A stretch of DNA of 64,000 bases from CAVQBC01 sp963848415 (GTDB taxonomy: Bacteria; Actinomycetota; Thermoleophilia; Solirubrobacterales; Solirubrobacteraceae), in contig CAWKDN010000001.1 in the NCBI GenBank assembly GCA_963848415.1, positions 1,612,001 through 1,676,000 of the forward strand. The letters are read 5' to 3'. Shown one piece after another: positions 49,187 through 57,565 of the stretch (position 1 is the first letter of the stretch; each line of letters begins with the position of its first letter). The notes under the pieces were generated by a model that was not told the DNA's origin, searched no databases, and saw nothing but the letters and a program-made list of their open reading frames with translations. Made by a program: the position numbers and the translations under genes.

Positions 49187-50596
49187 ATGACCTCATCCCG
49201 CCGCAGCGCCCTCATCCTCGCCGTCGTCTCCGCCGCCCTGTTCATGGTGACGCTGGACAACCTCGTGGTGAGCACTGCTCTGCCGTCGATACGGGCGGAG
49301 CTGGGCGCCTCGATCGAAGCGCTCGAGTGGACGGTCAACGCGTATACGCTCGCCTTCGCGGTGCTGCTGATGACCGGCGCGGCCTTGGGTGATCGCTTCG
49401 GGCGCCGGCGCATGTTCGTCCTCGGCCTCGGCGTGTTCACCGTGGCCTCGGCCGCCGCGGCGCTCGCGCCGAGCACGGGCGCGCTGATCGCCGCCCGGGC
49501 GGTCCAGGGCGCCGGCGCCGCCATCGTGGCGCCGCTGACGCTCACGCTGCTCAGCGAGGCGTTCCCCGCCGACCGCCGCGGCGTCGCGCTCGGCGTCTGG
49601 TCGGGCGTGAGCGGCCTCGGCGTCGCGCTCGGGCCGCTGGTCGGCGGCGCGGTCATCGAGGGCATCTCCTGGCAGTGGATCTTCTGGCTCAACGTCCCCG
49701 TCGGCCTCGCGCTGATGCCGATCGCTGCGCGGATCCTGCCCGAGAGCCACGGCCCCAACCGCCGGCTGGACCTCCCGGGCCTCGTGCTCGGCTCGGCCGG
49801 GCTGCTCGGGCTCGTCTACGGCGTCGTGCGCGGCAACGCGGCCGGCTGGGGCAGCCTCGAGGTCGCCGGCACGCTCACGGGGGGCGCGGTGCTGCTCGCC
49901 GCCTTCGTCGCCTGGGAGTTGCGCACCCGCACGCCGATGCTGCCGATGCGCTTCTTCCGCAGCCGGGCGTTCGCCGCCACCAACGTGGTCTCGCTCGCGA
50001 TGTACTTCGGCATCTTCGGCGCGATCTTCCTGCTGGCCCAGTTCTTCCAGACCGTGCAGGAGTACTCGCCGCTCGAGGCGGGGCTGCGCACGCTGCCGTG
50101 GACCGGCATGCCGATGCTGATCGCGCCACTCGCCGGTCTGCTCTCCGACCGCATCGGCGCGCGCCCGCTGATGGTCGCCGGGCTCGTGCTGCAGGCGGGC
50201 GCGATCGCCTGGATCGCGTCGGTCGCCAGCACGACGGTGCCCTACGCCGAGATGGTCCCGGGCCTGGTGATGGGCGGCACCGGCATGGCGCTCGTCTTCG
50301 CCCCCGCCGCCGGCGCGGTGCTGGCGGCGGTGCGCCCCGAAGAGGCCGGTCAGGCCTCCGGCGCCACCAACGCGATCCGCGAGCTGGGCGGGGTGCTCGG
50401 CGTCGCCGTGCTGGCGGCGGTGTTCGCCGGGGCGGGCAGCTTCGCCTCGCCGCAGGCGTTCGTCGACGGCCTCGTGCCGGCGATGTGGGTCGGTGCGGCG
50501 GTGCTCACGGTCGGTGCGCTGAGCGCGCTGCTGGTGCCCGGCCGCCGCGCGCCGACCGCGCAGCCGGAGCCGGTCGCCGTACCGGCCACCGCGTGA
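49187..50596 (+). CDS. MFS drug exporter, DHA2 (EmrB/QacA) family, 14-TM
   Basis: A 469-residue transporter with about fourteen hydrophobic segments. FMVTLDNLVVSTALPSIRAELGAS is the DHA2 start with the conserved LDxxVVxxALP motif; GAALGDRFGRRRMFVLGLG is motif A; VQGAGAAIVAPLTLTLLSE and GPLVGGAVIEGISWQWIFWLNVPVG are further signatures. It exports hydrophobic toxic compounds using protons. ATG 49187 lies just after a strong promoter and twin operator-like sites. An SDR gene follows 24 bases downstream. Confidence 0.95.
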   Translation: MTSSRRSALILAVVSAALFMVTLDNLVVSTALPSIRAELGASIEALEWTVNAYTLAFAVLLMTGAALGDRFGRRRMFVLGLGVFTVASAAAALAPSTGALIAARAVQGAGAAIVAPLTLTLLSEAFPADRRGVALGVWSGVSGLGVALGPLVGGAVIEGISWQWIFWLNVPVGLALMPIAARILPESHGPNRRLDLPGLVLGSAGLLGLVYGVVRGNAAGWGSLEVAGTLTGGAVLLAAFVAWELRTRTPMLPMRFFRSRAFAATNVVSLAMYFGIFGAIFLLAQFFQTVQEYSPLEAGLRTLPWTGMPMLIAPLAGLLSDRIGARPLMVAGLVLQAGAIAWIASVASTTVPYAEMVPGLVMGGTGMALVFAPAAGAVLAAVRPEEAGQASGATNAIRELGGVLGVAVLAAVFAGAGSFASPQAFVDGLVPAMWVGAAVLTVGALSALLVPGRRAPTAQPEPVAVPATA

Positions 50597-50620
50597 GCTC
50601 GCCGCGATAGCGTCGCGGCC

Positions 50621-51478
50621 ATGCCGACTCCCTCCGCCCCCAACAAGGCCGTCCTGATCACGGGCTGCTCCTCTGGCATCGGCCGCGCCACCGCCGCGCG
50701 GCTCGCGGCCGGCGGCTGGACGGTCTACGCGACCGCCCGCAAGCCCGAGACGCTCGCCGACCTCCAGCGCAGCGGCTGCCGCACGCTCGCCCTGGACGTG
50801 ACCGACGAGGTCTCGATGCGGGCGGCGGTCGAGGCCGTCGAGGCGGCGGAGGGCGCGGTCGGCGCGCTGGTCAACAACGCCGGCTACAGCCAGTCGGGTG
50901 CCGTCGAGTCGGTGCCGGTGGAGCGCGTCCGGGCCCAGTTCGAGACCAACGTGTTCGGCCTCGTGCGGCTCTGCCAGCTCGTGCTGCCGAGGATGCGCGA
51001 GCAGCGCTGGGGGCGGATCGTCAACGTCTCCTCGATGGGCGGCAAGCTGACGTTCCCGGGCGGTGGCGTCTACCACGCCTCCAAGTACGCCGTCGAGGCC
51101 CTCTCCGACGCGCTGCGCTTCGAGCTGCGCGGCTTCGGCGTCGACGTCGTCGTCATCGAGCCGGGACTGATCCGGACGAGCTTCAGCGCGACCGCGGTGC
51201 GCGAGATGGGCGACGAGCCGCCCGGCCCGTACGCCGAGTTCAACCGCGCGGTCGCCGAGGCCACCGAGCGGGCGTACGAGTCCGGGCCGCTGGCGCGGCT
51301 GGGCGGCGGTCCCGAGGCGGTCGCCGAGACGATCGCCAAGGCGCTCGCCGCCGAGCGCCCGCGGGCCCGCTACCCCGTCACCGCCTCCGCGCGGCTGCTG
51401 ATGAGCCAGCGCGCCGCGATGCCCGACCGGGCGTGGGACGCGATGCTGCGCGCGCAGTTCCCGACACCAGGCGGCTGA
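50621..51478 (+). CDS. Short-chain dehydrogenase/reductase
   Basis: A 285-residue classical SDR. The cofactor site is TGCSSGIGRATA (TGxxxGIG) near residue 14; NNAGYSQSG, the serine strand GRIVNVSSMGG, and YHASKYAVEAL with catalytic Tyr and Lys follow, then IEPGLIRTSF. Substrate unknown. It lies 24 bases behind the DHA2 exporter and is likely cotranscribed with it, which suggests a reductase that modifies the same class of toxic compound; this is inference. Confidence 0.92.
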   Translation: MPTPSAPNKAVLITGCSSGIGRATAARLAAGGWTVYATARKPETLADLQRSGCRTLALDVTDEVSMRAAVEAVEAAEGAVGALVNNAGYSQSGAVESVPVERVRAQFETNVFGLVRLCQLVLPRMREQRWGRIVNVSSMGGKLTFPGGGVYHASKYAVEALSDALRFELRGFGVDVVVIEPGLIRTSFSATAVREMGDEPPGPYAEFNRAVAEATERAYESGPLARLGGGPEAVAETIAKALAAERPRARYPVTASARLLMSQRAAMPDRAWDAMLRAQFPTPGG

Positions 51479-51484
51479 GCCCGC

Positions 51485-52366
51485 TCAGGCCGAGCACGCC
51501 CGGTCGCGCCGGCGCGGGCGCTCCAGGCTGAGCACGAGCCCGGCCACGATCGCCGCCGCGCCGGCGGCCTGCACGGGTCCCATCGGATTGCCGAAGGCGA
51601 CCACGCCCGCGAGCGCGCCCACGAGCGGCTCGAGGTTGAAGAACGCGCCCGCCAGCTCGGGCGCGACCCGCGCCTGGCCGTAGGTGTAGAGCGCGAACGG
51701 CAGCAGCGACCCTGCCACCACGAGGGCCGCGACCGCGCCGAGCTGCTGCGGGCTCGCGGCGGCGTCCGGCAGCGGGCCGGCGACGGCGACGCCGGTGCAG
51801 AGCACCGCGGCGGAGCCCAGTTGCAGCGCGGTGACCGCCACGGGGTCGCGGTCGCCGAGCAGCCGGCTCTGGGCGACGACGAACGCCGCGCTGAGCAGGG
51901 CCGAGGCGAGCACGAGCCCGTCGCCCGCGAGCGAGGCGTCGCCGCCCGCGCCGGCGACCAGGGCGACGCCGGCCAGCGCGGCGGCGAAGCCCGTCCACGC
52001 GAGCGGTCCCGCCGCGCCGCGGCCGGTTGCGGCGCTGACGAGCGCCACCAGCGCCGGCACGGCGCCGAAGATCAGCGCGGCGTGGCTCACGCTCGTGCGC
52101 TCGACGCCGTAGTTCTGCAGCAGCACCATCCCCCCGTAGCCGAACGCGCCCCACAGCAGCACCGGCCGGCTCGCGGCGGCGCGCAGCGCGCGCCGGGCGA
52201 CCAGCGCGAGCAACGGCGCGGCGAGGCCGAAGCGCACCGCGGCCAGCCAGGCCGGGTCCAGCCAGCCGAGCGCAACCTTCGACAGGGGCACGGTGAGGCC
52301 GAACAGGATCCCGGCGGCGGTCAGCGCCGCGAGCGCGGCCTGGCGGTCGGTGGGGCGGAAGAACAT
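51485..52366 (-). CDS. EamA/DMT-family transporter
   Basis: A 293-residue protein with ten hydrophobic segments in two EamA repeats; the first begins ALAALTAAGILFGLTVPLSKVALGW, the second near LVLASALLSAAFVVAQSRLLG; LEPLVGALAGVVAFGNPMGPVQAAGAAAIVAGLVL ends it. DMT proteins of this type export amino acids or metabolites. It is divergent from an Lrp/AsnC regulator with an AT-rich palindrome in the 82-base gap, the usual layout of an amino-acid exporter and its regulator. ATG 52366 is the start. Confidence 0.9.
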   Translation of the reverse strand: MFFRPTDRQAALAALTAAGILFGLTVPLSKVALGWLDPAWLAAVRFGLAAPLLALVARRALRAAASRPVLLWGAFGYGGMVLLQNYGVERTSVSHAALIFGAVPALVALVSAATGRGAAGPLAWTGFAAALAGVALVAGAGGDASLAGDGLVLASALLSAAFVVAQSRLLGDRDPVAVTALQLGSAAVLCTGVAVAGPLPDAAASPQQLGAVAALVVAGSLLPFALYTYGQARVAPELAGAFFNLEPLVGALAGVVAFGNPMGPVQAAGAAAIVAGLVLSLERPRRRDRACSA

Positions 52367-52429
52367 GCGGCCAGTATCGGTCGGTTTCCGCCAAGGTTCG
52401 TCGTGCGGCCCGCCGAAACGCCTCTGAAC

Positions 52430-52439
52430 AGAATATTCT
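52430..52439. promoter_or_regulatory. Palindrome AGAATATTCT, candidate Lrp/AsnC operator
   Basis: A perfect 10-base AT-rich palindrome in otherwise G+C-rich DNA, 10 bases before the Lrp/AsnC start and inside the gap shared with the divergent EamA gene. Lrp-family proteins favour such AT-rich sites. Position and composition are the evidence. Confidence 0.55.
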
Positions 52440-52448
52440 TTCGTTAAC

Positions 52449-52919
52449 ATGGCACTCGACGAAATCGATGTTCGTCTCCTCACCGAGCTCCAGCGCGACG
52501 CCGACCGGCCGAACGTCGAGCTCGCAGGCCTCGTCGGCCTCTCGCCCGCCGCCACCCTGAACCGCGTCCGCCGGCTCAAGGAGTCCGGCGTCCTCGCCGG
52601 CATCGCCGCGCGCGTCGACCCCGCCGCGGCGGGGCTGCCGCTGCAGGTGTTCGTCTCGCTCACCATGGACCGCCACACCGACGCCACGGAGCGACGGCTG
52701 TCCGAGACGGTCGGCGCGCTGCCGCAGGTCGTCTCCGGCGACTGGGTGGCGGGCGAGACCGACGTGCTGCTCAAGGTCGTCGCGCGCGACCTCGAGGAGC
52801 TCCAGCGCGTGCTCTTCACCCTGTCGGCGCGGGGCGGCGCCCAGCGCGTGGTGACGCTGCTGCGCCTGAAGGCCCTCAAGCCGGAGTCACCGCTCCCTCT
52901 ACGAGCGTCTGCCGGGTAG
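52449..52919 (+). CDS. Lrp/AsnC-family transcriptional regulator
   Basis: A 156-residue protein. The HTH is ALDEIDVRLLTELQRDADRPNVELAGLVGLSPAATLNRVRRLKESGVLAGIAARVDP, near the N-terminus, followed by an RAM ligand domain (QVFVSLTMDRH, GDWVAGETDVLLKVVARDLEELQ). This is the full Lrp architecture. It is divergent from the EamA exporter and probably controls it in response to an amino acid. ATG 52449; it is followed 11 bases later by a GNAT gene. Confidence 0.93.
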   Translation: MALDEIDVRLLTELQRDADRPNVELAGLVGLSPAATLNRVRRLKESGVLAGIAARVDPAAAGLPLQVFVSLTMDRHTDATERRLSETVGALPQVVSGDWVAGETDVLLKVVARDLEELQRVLFTLSARGGAQRVVTLLRLKALKPESPLPLRASAG

Positions 52920-52930
52920 GGTCGGCGCTC

Positions 52931-53824
52931 ATGCCGGCCGTCACTCTGCGCCCCCCGACCCCCGCGGACGCCGAGGCCGTGCTCGACGTGATCCTGGCCC
53001 GCGACGTCGCCGACCTCGGCCGTCCGGACTTCACGCTCGCCGACGTGCGGGCCGACTGGGCCACCACGGGCGTCGACCTCGCCCACGACGCCTGGATCGT
53101 CGAGGAGGCCGAGGGCGTCGTGACCGCCTACGCGCTCCTGCTCGGCGACGACCTCGACGTCTCCGTCGCACCGGACGCCTGTGGCCACGGGAGCGGGACG
53201 CGCCTGCGCGAGCTGGGAGAGGCGCGCGCGGTGCAGCGCGGCGTGCGGCGCGTGCGCCAGTTCGTCGCGAGCGCGAACCGCGACGCGGCGGCGCTGCTGG
53301 CCGCGGCCGGCTACGCGCCCGTCCACCACTACCTGCGCCTGCGCGGGGCGCTCGACGCCCTTCCGGTGCCGGTCGCGCCGTCGCCGCTGCGGCCGTTCTC
53401 GCTCGAGCGCGACGAGGCCGCGGTGCACGCGCTGGTCCAGGCCGCGCTCGGCGAGGTCGAGGGCTTCCGCGCCCGGGCCCTGCCTGACTGGCGCGCCGCC
53501 CGCATCGAGAAGCCCGGCTGGGAGCCGGCGCTGTGGCTTGTGCTGGAGGACGACGAGGGCGTGCTGGGCGCGGCGCTGTGCGAGCGCTGGGAGGACGGCG
53601 TCGGCTACGTCGAGACGCTCGCCGTCGCCCCCCGCGGCCGCGGGCTCGGCCACGGCCGGACGCTCCTGCTCGGCGCCTTCGCGGCCTTCCGCGACGCCGG
53701 CCTGACCACCGCCGAGCTCTCGGTGCACGGGGCCAATCCCGGCGCGGCGCGGCTCTACGAGTCCGTGGGGATGACCACCGACACGCGCATCGATCGCTGG
53801 GAGAAGGACCTTGGCGACGCTTGA
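52931..53824 (+). CDS. Tandem GNAT acetyltransferase
   Basis: A 297-residue protein with two GNAT folds. The first (1-140) is degenerate, with DLDVSVAPDACGHGSGTRLRELGEARA in place of the acetyl-CoA loop. The second (about 150-297) is intact: YVETLAVAPRGRGLGHGRTLLLGAFAAFRDAG holds the R/Q-x-x-G-x-G/A acetyl-CoA motif and ELSVHGANPGAARLYESVGM the late motif. This resembles the MshD mycothiol synthase layout, but the acceptor is not proven. Its end overlaps the RNase D start by 14 bases. Confidence 0.85.
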   Translation: MPAVTLRPPTPADAEAVLDVILARDVADLGRPDFTLADVRADWATTGVDLAHDAWIVEEAEGVVTAYALLLGDDLDVSVAPDACGHGSGTRLRELGEARAVQRGVRRVRQFVASANRDAAALLAAAGYAPVHHYLRLRGALDALPVPVAPSPLRPFSLERDEAAVHALVQAALGEVEGFRARALPDWRAARIEKPGWEPALWLVLEDDEGVLGAALCERWEDGVGYVETLAVAPRGRGLGHGRTLLLGAFAAFRDAGLTTAELSVHGANPGAARLYESVGMTTDTRIDRWEKDLGDA

Positions 53825-54956
53825 GACCGACACCGGGCGCCTCGCGGCCCGCGCGCGCGAGACGGGCCGGCTCGGCCTCGACACCGAGTTCATGCCGGAG
53901 GGGCGCTACCGACCGCTGCTGTGCCTGGTGCAGGTCGTCGTGGGCGAGGAGATCACCGTCCTCGATCCCCTGGCGGGCTTCGCCGCGGCGCCGCTCGCCG
54001 CGGTGCTCGCCGACCCGGCGGTCGAGATCGTCCTGCACGCCGGCCGCCAGGACGTCGCCATCGTCCGCCGCCAGTGGGCGACGGAGGTCTCAAACGTCTT
54101 CGACACCCAGGTCGCGGCCGGCTTCGCCGGCTTCTCCGCCCAGGCGGGCTACACCGGCCTCCTGCACGACCTGCTGCGCATCCGGCTCGCCAAGACCGCG
54201 AGCTTCACGCGCTGGGACGCGCGGCCGCTCACCGAGGAGCAGCTCTCCTACGCGCGCGAGGACGTCGAGCACCTGTTCCCGCTGGCCGACGAGCTGCAGC
54301 GGCGCCTGAGCGAGCGCGGGCGGCTCGGCTGGGCGCGCGAGGAGTGCCGCGCGATCGCCGACGCCAGCGACGAGCGCGATCCGGAGGAGACCTGGCGGCG
54401 GCTGCCGCGCACCGGCAGCCTCGACCCACGTGAGCGCGCGGTCGCGCGCGAGCTGGCGGCCTGGCGGGAGCGCACGGCCATGGCCGAGGACCGGCCGGTG
54501 GGTGGCGTGGTGCGCGACCCGACGGTCGTCGAGCTGGCCAAGCGCCAGCCGGCCGGCCGGCGCGAGCTCAGCCAGATCCGCGGGGTCAATCCCGAGGTGG
54601 TGCGGCGGCGGGCGGACGACCTGCTCGGCGCCATCGCCCGCGGGCGTGAGGCGCCGCCGATCCGCCTCGACGACGCCGAGCGCTCGCCGGCGGAGGCCAT
54701 CGACGGCCCGACGATCGCGCTGGCCGAGGCGCTCGTGCGCGCCCGGGCGCAGGCGGCCGGGCTGGCCTACGAGCTGATCGCCGCCCGCGCCGACCTCTCG
54801 GCGATCGTGGTCGCCGCGCGGCGCGGGCGACCGGAGCCGGACGTCCGCACGCTGCGCGGCTGGCGGCGCGAGCTGGTCGGCGAGGAGCTGCTCGAGCTGC
54901 TGCGGGGCGGCCGGCGGCTCGGGGTCGGACCCGACGGGCGCGTGGTCATCGCCTAG
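53811..54956 (+). CDS. rnd: Ribonuclease D-like 3'-5' exonuclease with HRDC domain
   Basis: A 381-residue DEDD exonuclease: LGLDTEFMPEGRYRPLLCLVQV (ExoI, Asp and Glu), EIVLHAGRQDVAIV and FDTQVAAGFAGF (ExoII), and SYAREDVEHLFPLADEL (ExoIII, Tyr and Asp). The second half contains an HRDC domain (ERTAMAEDRPVGGVVRDPTVVELA) and a helical end. It trims RNA 3' ends. The start is TTG 53811, supported by GAGAAGGA at 53801-53808; no ATG would keep the first catalytic motif. The end overlaps the convergent TetR gene by 11 bases. Confidence 0.93.
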   Translation: MATLETDTGRLAARARETGRLGLDTEFMPEGRYRPLLCLVQVVVGEEITVLDPLAGFAAAPLAAVLADPAVEIVLHAGRQDVAIVRRQWATEVSNVFDTQVAAGFAGFSAQAGYTGLLHDLLRIRLAKTASFTRWDARPLTEEQLSYAREDVEHLFPLADELQRRLSERGRLGWAREECRAIADASDERDPEETWRRLPRTGSLDPRERAVARELAAWRERTAMAEDRPVGGVVRDPTVVELAKRQPAGRRELSQIRGVNPEVVRRRADDLLGAIARGREAPPIRLDDAERSPAEAIDGPTIALAEALVRARAQAAGLAYELIAARADLSAIVVAARRGRPEPDVRTLRGWRRELVGEELLELLRGGRRLGVGPDGRVVIA

Positions 54957-55575
54957 CGATGCCGTGCAGCAGCAGCTCGAGCATCCGCTCGGGCAGCTCG
55001 CGCAGCGCCGGGCTGGGCCCGCCGTCGACGATCACCCGGTAGACGAGCGGGCCGGCGAGCATGTCGACGCACAGCTCGACGTCGACGTCCCCGCGCAGCT
55101 CGCCGCGCGCCTGTGCCCGGACGATGATCTCGCGCAGGATCCGCCGCCGTGGCTCGACGAGGTTGGCGGAGAAGATCGCGTGCATCTCGGGGTCGTCGAC
55201 GACCTCGGAGAGCAGCCGCGGGATCAGGCTCGCCGCGCCGGTGCTCTCCACCCGCCCGAGCGCGGCCTCGGTCAGCGCGACCACGTCACTGCGCAGGCTG
55301 CCGGTGTCGACGGCCGGGAGATCGGCGTGAAGGTGGACGACGGCCGCCTTGACCAGCGCTTCCTTGGACCCGTAGCGGCGGTAGAGCGTCGCCTTGCCCA
55401 CCCCCGCGCGCTCGCGCACGCGCTCCATCGTCAGCGCGCGGTAGCCGTCCTGAACCAGCAGCTCGAGCGTCGCCCGCACGATCGCCGCGTCCGCCCGGGC
55501 CGAGCGCGGGCGGCCGGGCGCCCGGCGCGCGGGGGCCGCGCCGGGCGTCGCGGTGGCGCCTGGCGCCCCGCTCAC
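54946..55575 (-). CDS. TetR-family transcriptional regulator of the adjacent MFS exporter
   Basis: A 209-residue TetR protein. After a Pro/Ala/Arg-rich leader the HTH is IVRATLELLVQDGYRALTMERVRERAGVGKATLYRRYGSKEALVKAAV; the C-terminal half has the TetR_C layout with FSANLVEPRRRILREIIVRA. GTG 55575 overlaps the MFS stop (GTGA), so the MFS gene and tetR are one leftward operon. Twin inverted repeats upstream of the MFS gene (57182-57260) are likely its operators. Confidence 0.9.
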   Translation of the reverse strand: MSGAPGATATPGAAPARRAPGRPRSARADAAIVRATLELLVQDGYRALTMERVRERAGVGKATLYRRYGSKEALVKAAVVHLHADLPAVDTGSLRSDVVALTEAALGRVESTGAASLIPRLLSEVVDDPEMHAIFSANLVEPRRRILREIIVRAQARGELRGDVDVELCVDMLAGPLVYRVIVDGGPSPALRELPERMLELLLHGIARR

Positions 55576-57152
55576 GCCGGCACCGTCTCCCGCGCGCGCT
55601 CGAGCTCGGCCGGCGCGTCCTCCTGGGCCCGCGCGGGCAGCGCGACCAGCGCCAGCAGCGCGCCCGCGAAGGCGACGCCCGCGGCGGCCAGCGCCGCGAC
55701 GTGCATGCCGCCGACGAACGCGGACTGCGCCGCCTCGGTGAGCTGCGCGGACGCCTGCCCGCCGACCCGCCCCGCGACGGCCAGCGCGCCCGAGAGCGAA
55801 TCCTGGGCGGCGGCGCCGGCGGCGCCCGGGATCGCGTCCGCGATCGGCTCCATGTCCGCACGGTAGTGGCTGGCCAGGAGCGATCCCAGGATGGCGACGC
55901 CCAGCGCCCCGCCGGTCGTGCGCGTGGCGTCGTTGACCGCCGAGCCGACGCTCGCCTTCTCCAGCGGCAGCGAGCCCATGATCGAGTCGGTCGCGGGCGC
56001 CATCGCCAGCCCCATCCCGAGGCCGAGCACGCTCATCGAGGCGGCCACCAGCCCGTAGCCCGAGCCGACCTCGACAGAGCTCATGATCACCAGGCCGCTG
56101 CCCACCAGCACGAGGCCGGCGGCCACCGGCAGCTTGGTGCCGATCCGCTCGGCCAGCCGCGCGGACAGCGGGCCGCCGATCATCACGCCGGCCGCCACGG
56201 GCAGGACCCGGATGCCCGCCTCGAGCGGGTCGAAGCCGAGCACGAGCTGCAGGTACTGCGTGAGGAAGAAGATCGACCCGAAGAGGGCGAAGAACACGAG
56301 CGTGATCGACCCGCTGGCCGCCGAGAAGCGCGGGTTGGCGAACAGCCGCACGTCGAGCATCGGCGCCGGCGCGCGCAGCTCCCACGCGGCGAACGAGGCG
56401 AGCGCCAAGGCGGCGAGGCCGAAGGCGGCGAGCACGACCGGGTCGGTCCAGCCCTTCGCCGGGGCCTCGATGATCGCCCACACCAGCGCGGTCAAGCCGG
56501 TCGTCGAGAGCGCGAAGCCGTGCAGGTCCAGGCCCCCGGCGGCCGGGTCGCGGGACTCGGGGACGAGCAGGCGGCCGCCGATCAGCGCGACGGCGACGAA
56601 CGGCAGGTTGACGAGGAAGATCGCGTGCCAGGTCGTGTGCTCGAGCAGCCAGCCGCCCGAGACGGGCCCGATGACGATGCCCAGGCCGGCCATCGCCGCC
56701 CAGGTCCCGATCGCCCGCCCGCGCTCGTGCGGCGGGAAGACGTTGGTCAGGATCGAGAGCGTGGAGGGCATGATGAACGCGCCGCCGACGCCCATCAGCG
56801 CGCGCGCGGCGATCAGCGAGGAGGCGGAGTCCGACAGCGCGGCCCACCCCGAGCCCGCCGCGAACACGAGCAGCCCGAAGGTGAGCGCGCGCTTGCGGCC
56901 GAAGCGGTCGCCGAGCGCGCCGGCGGTGAGCAGCAGCCCGGCGAAGACCAGCATGTAGGCGTCGACGATCCACTGCAGCTCAGAGGCGGACGCGCCGAGG
57001 TCGCGCTCGAGCGACGGCAGCGCGACGTTGAGGATCGTGTTGTCGATCCCGATGACCAACAGCGAGAAGCACAGGACGGCGAGCGTCCACCAGCGGCGGG
57101 GGTCGGGCGCGGCGGCGGGGCGGGCGGAGGCGGGGACGGCGGCGGTGGTCAT
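55572..57152 (-). CDS. MFS drug exporter, DHA2 family, 14-TM
   Basis: A 526-residue transporter with about fourteen hydrophobic segments. FSLLVIGIDNTILNVALPSLERDLGAS is the DHA2 start with the D-x-x-I/V-x-x-VALP motif; GALGDRFGRKRALTFGLLVF is motif A; PVSGGWLLEHTTWHAIFLVNLP follows. The C-terminal tail after residue 510 is charged. It exports toxic organic compounds. ATG 57152 is preferred to a longer in-frame start that runs through the operators. It is coupled to the following tetR gene. Confidence 0.95.
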   Translation of the reverse strand: MTTAAVPASARPAAAPDPRRWWTLAVLCFSLLVIGIDNTILNVALPSLERDLGASASELQWIVDAYMLVFAGLLLTAGALGDRFGRKRALTFGLLVFAAGSGWAALSDSASSLIAARALMGVGGAFIMPSTLSILTNVFPPHERGRAIGTWAAMAGLGIVIGPVSGGWLLEHTTWHAIFLVNLPFVAVALIGGRLLVPESRDPAAGGLDLHGFALSTTGLTALVWAIIEAPAKGWTDPVVLAAFGLAALALASFAAWELRAPAPMLDVRLFANPRFSAASGSITLVFFALFGSIFFLTQYLQLVLGFDPLEAGIRVLPVAAGVMIGGPLSARLAERIGTKLPVAAGLVLVGSGLVIMSSVEVGSGYGLVAASMSVLGLGMGLAMAPATDSIMGSLPLEKASVGSAVNDATRTTGGALGVAILGSLLASHYRADMEPIADAIPGAAGAAAQDSLSGALAVAGRVGGQASAQLTEAAQSAFVGGMHVAALAAAGVAFAGALLALVALPARAQEDAPAELERARETVPA

Positions 57153-57181
57153 GGTGGCTCCCGGCTCGGGGGGACGGGTTG

Positions 57182-57260
57182 CGAAACGGGCCTGAGGCGT
57201 TTCGTATCTGTGCGGCGCACCGTAGACGTTCATGTTGCGAAACGCAAGTGGCTCGTTTCG
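57182..57260. promoter_or_regulatory. Tandem operator-like repeats CGAAACG-N9-CGTTTCG
   Basis: Two perfect inverted repeats with identical arms and spacing: 57182-57204 and 57238-57260, centres 56 bases apart, both followed or preceded by GTAT/ATAT. They lie 30-108 bases upstream of the MFS start. Between them a leftward promoter (TTGCGT, 17 bases, TACGGT) is possible. The TetR encoded by the last gene of the operon is the likely binder. Confidence 0.75.
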
Positions 57261-57265
57261 ATATG

Positions 57266-57280
57266 CCTAGAGGCTCTAGG
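57266..57280. repeat. Perfect palindrome CCTAGAG-G-CTCTAGG
   Basis: Seven-base arms around a single G, directly beside the tandem TetR-type operators and before repeat copy 3. Its role is unknown; it could be part of the same control region or a small hairpin. Confidence 0.45.
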
Positions 57281-57325
57281 GGCGTGGTGCGGCCTGCCGT
57301 ACGGGGGCGGCCGAGAGCGCCGGGA

Positions 57326-57430
57326 GGCGCCGGCGAACCCCCGCATCGAGGGGTCGAGGGCCGGCACCGCCGCGCTTACCCGGGCGTGGCCCCCGGGACA
57401 GGGCGTGGGGCCCCTTACCAGCGGCGTTTC
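57326..57430. repeat. Inward-facing repeat pair with central palindrome (copy 3)
   Basis: Rightward arm 57326-57356: GGCGCCGGCGAACCCCCGC, then ATCGAGGGGTCG. Leftward arm 57411-57430, read on the other strand: GAAACGCCGCTGGTAAGGGG. In the middle is CCCGGG-N7-CCCGGG. The pair fills part of the 413-base gap (57153-57565) between the MFS and LOG genes; the rest of the gap holds the operators and no gene. See copies at 26894 and 48832. Confidence 0.5.
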
Positions 57431-57565
57431 CAGCGGCAGCGCAGCGGCGCGGCGGGACACGGCGGCGCACGCGGCGCAAACGAGCCGGAGCGGCCGCGGC
57501 AGTGACCCGCGGTGCCGGCCACCATCCGGAGCGGCCACGAGACCCCGCCGACTACCCTCCCGTGC

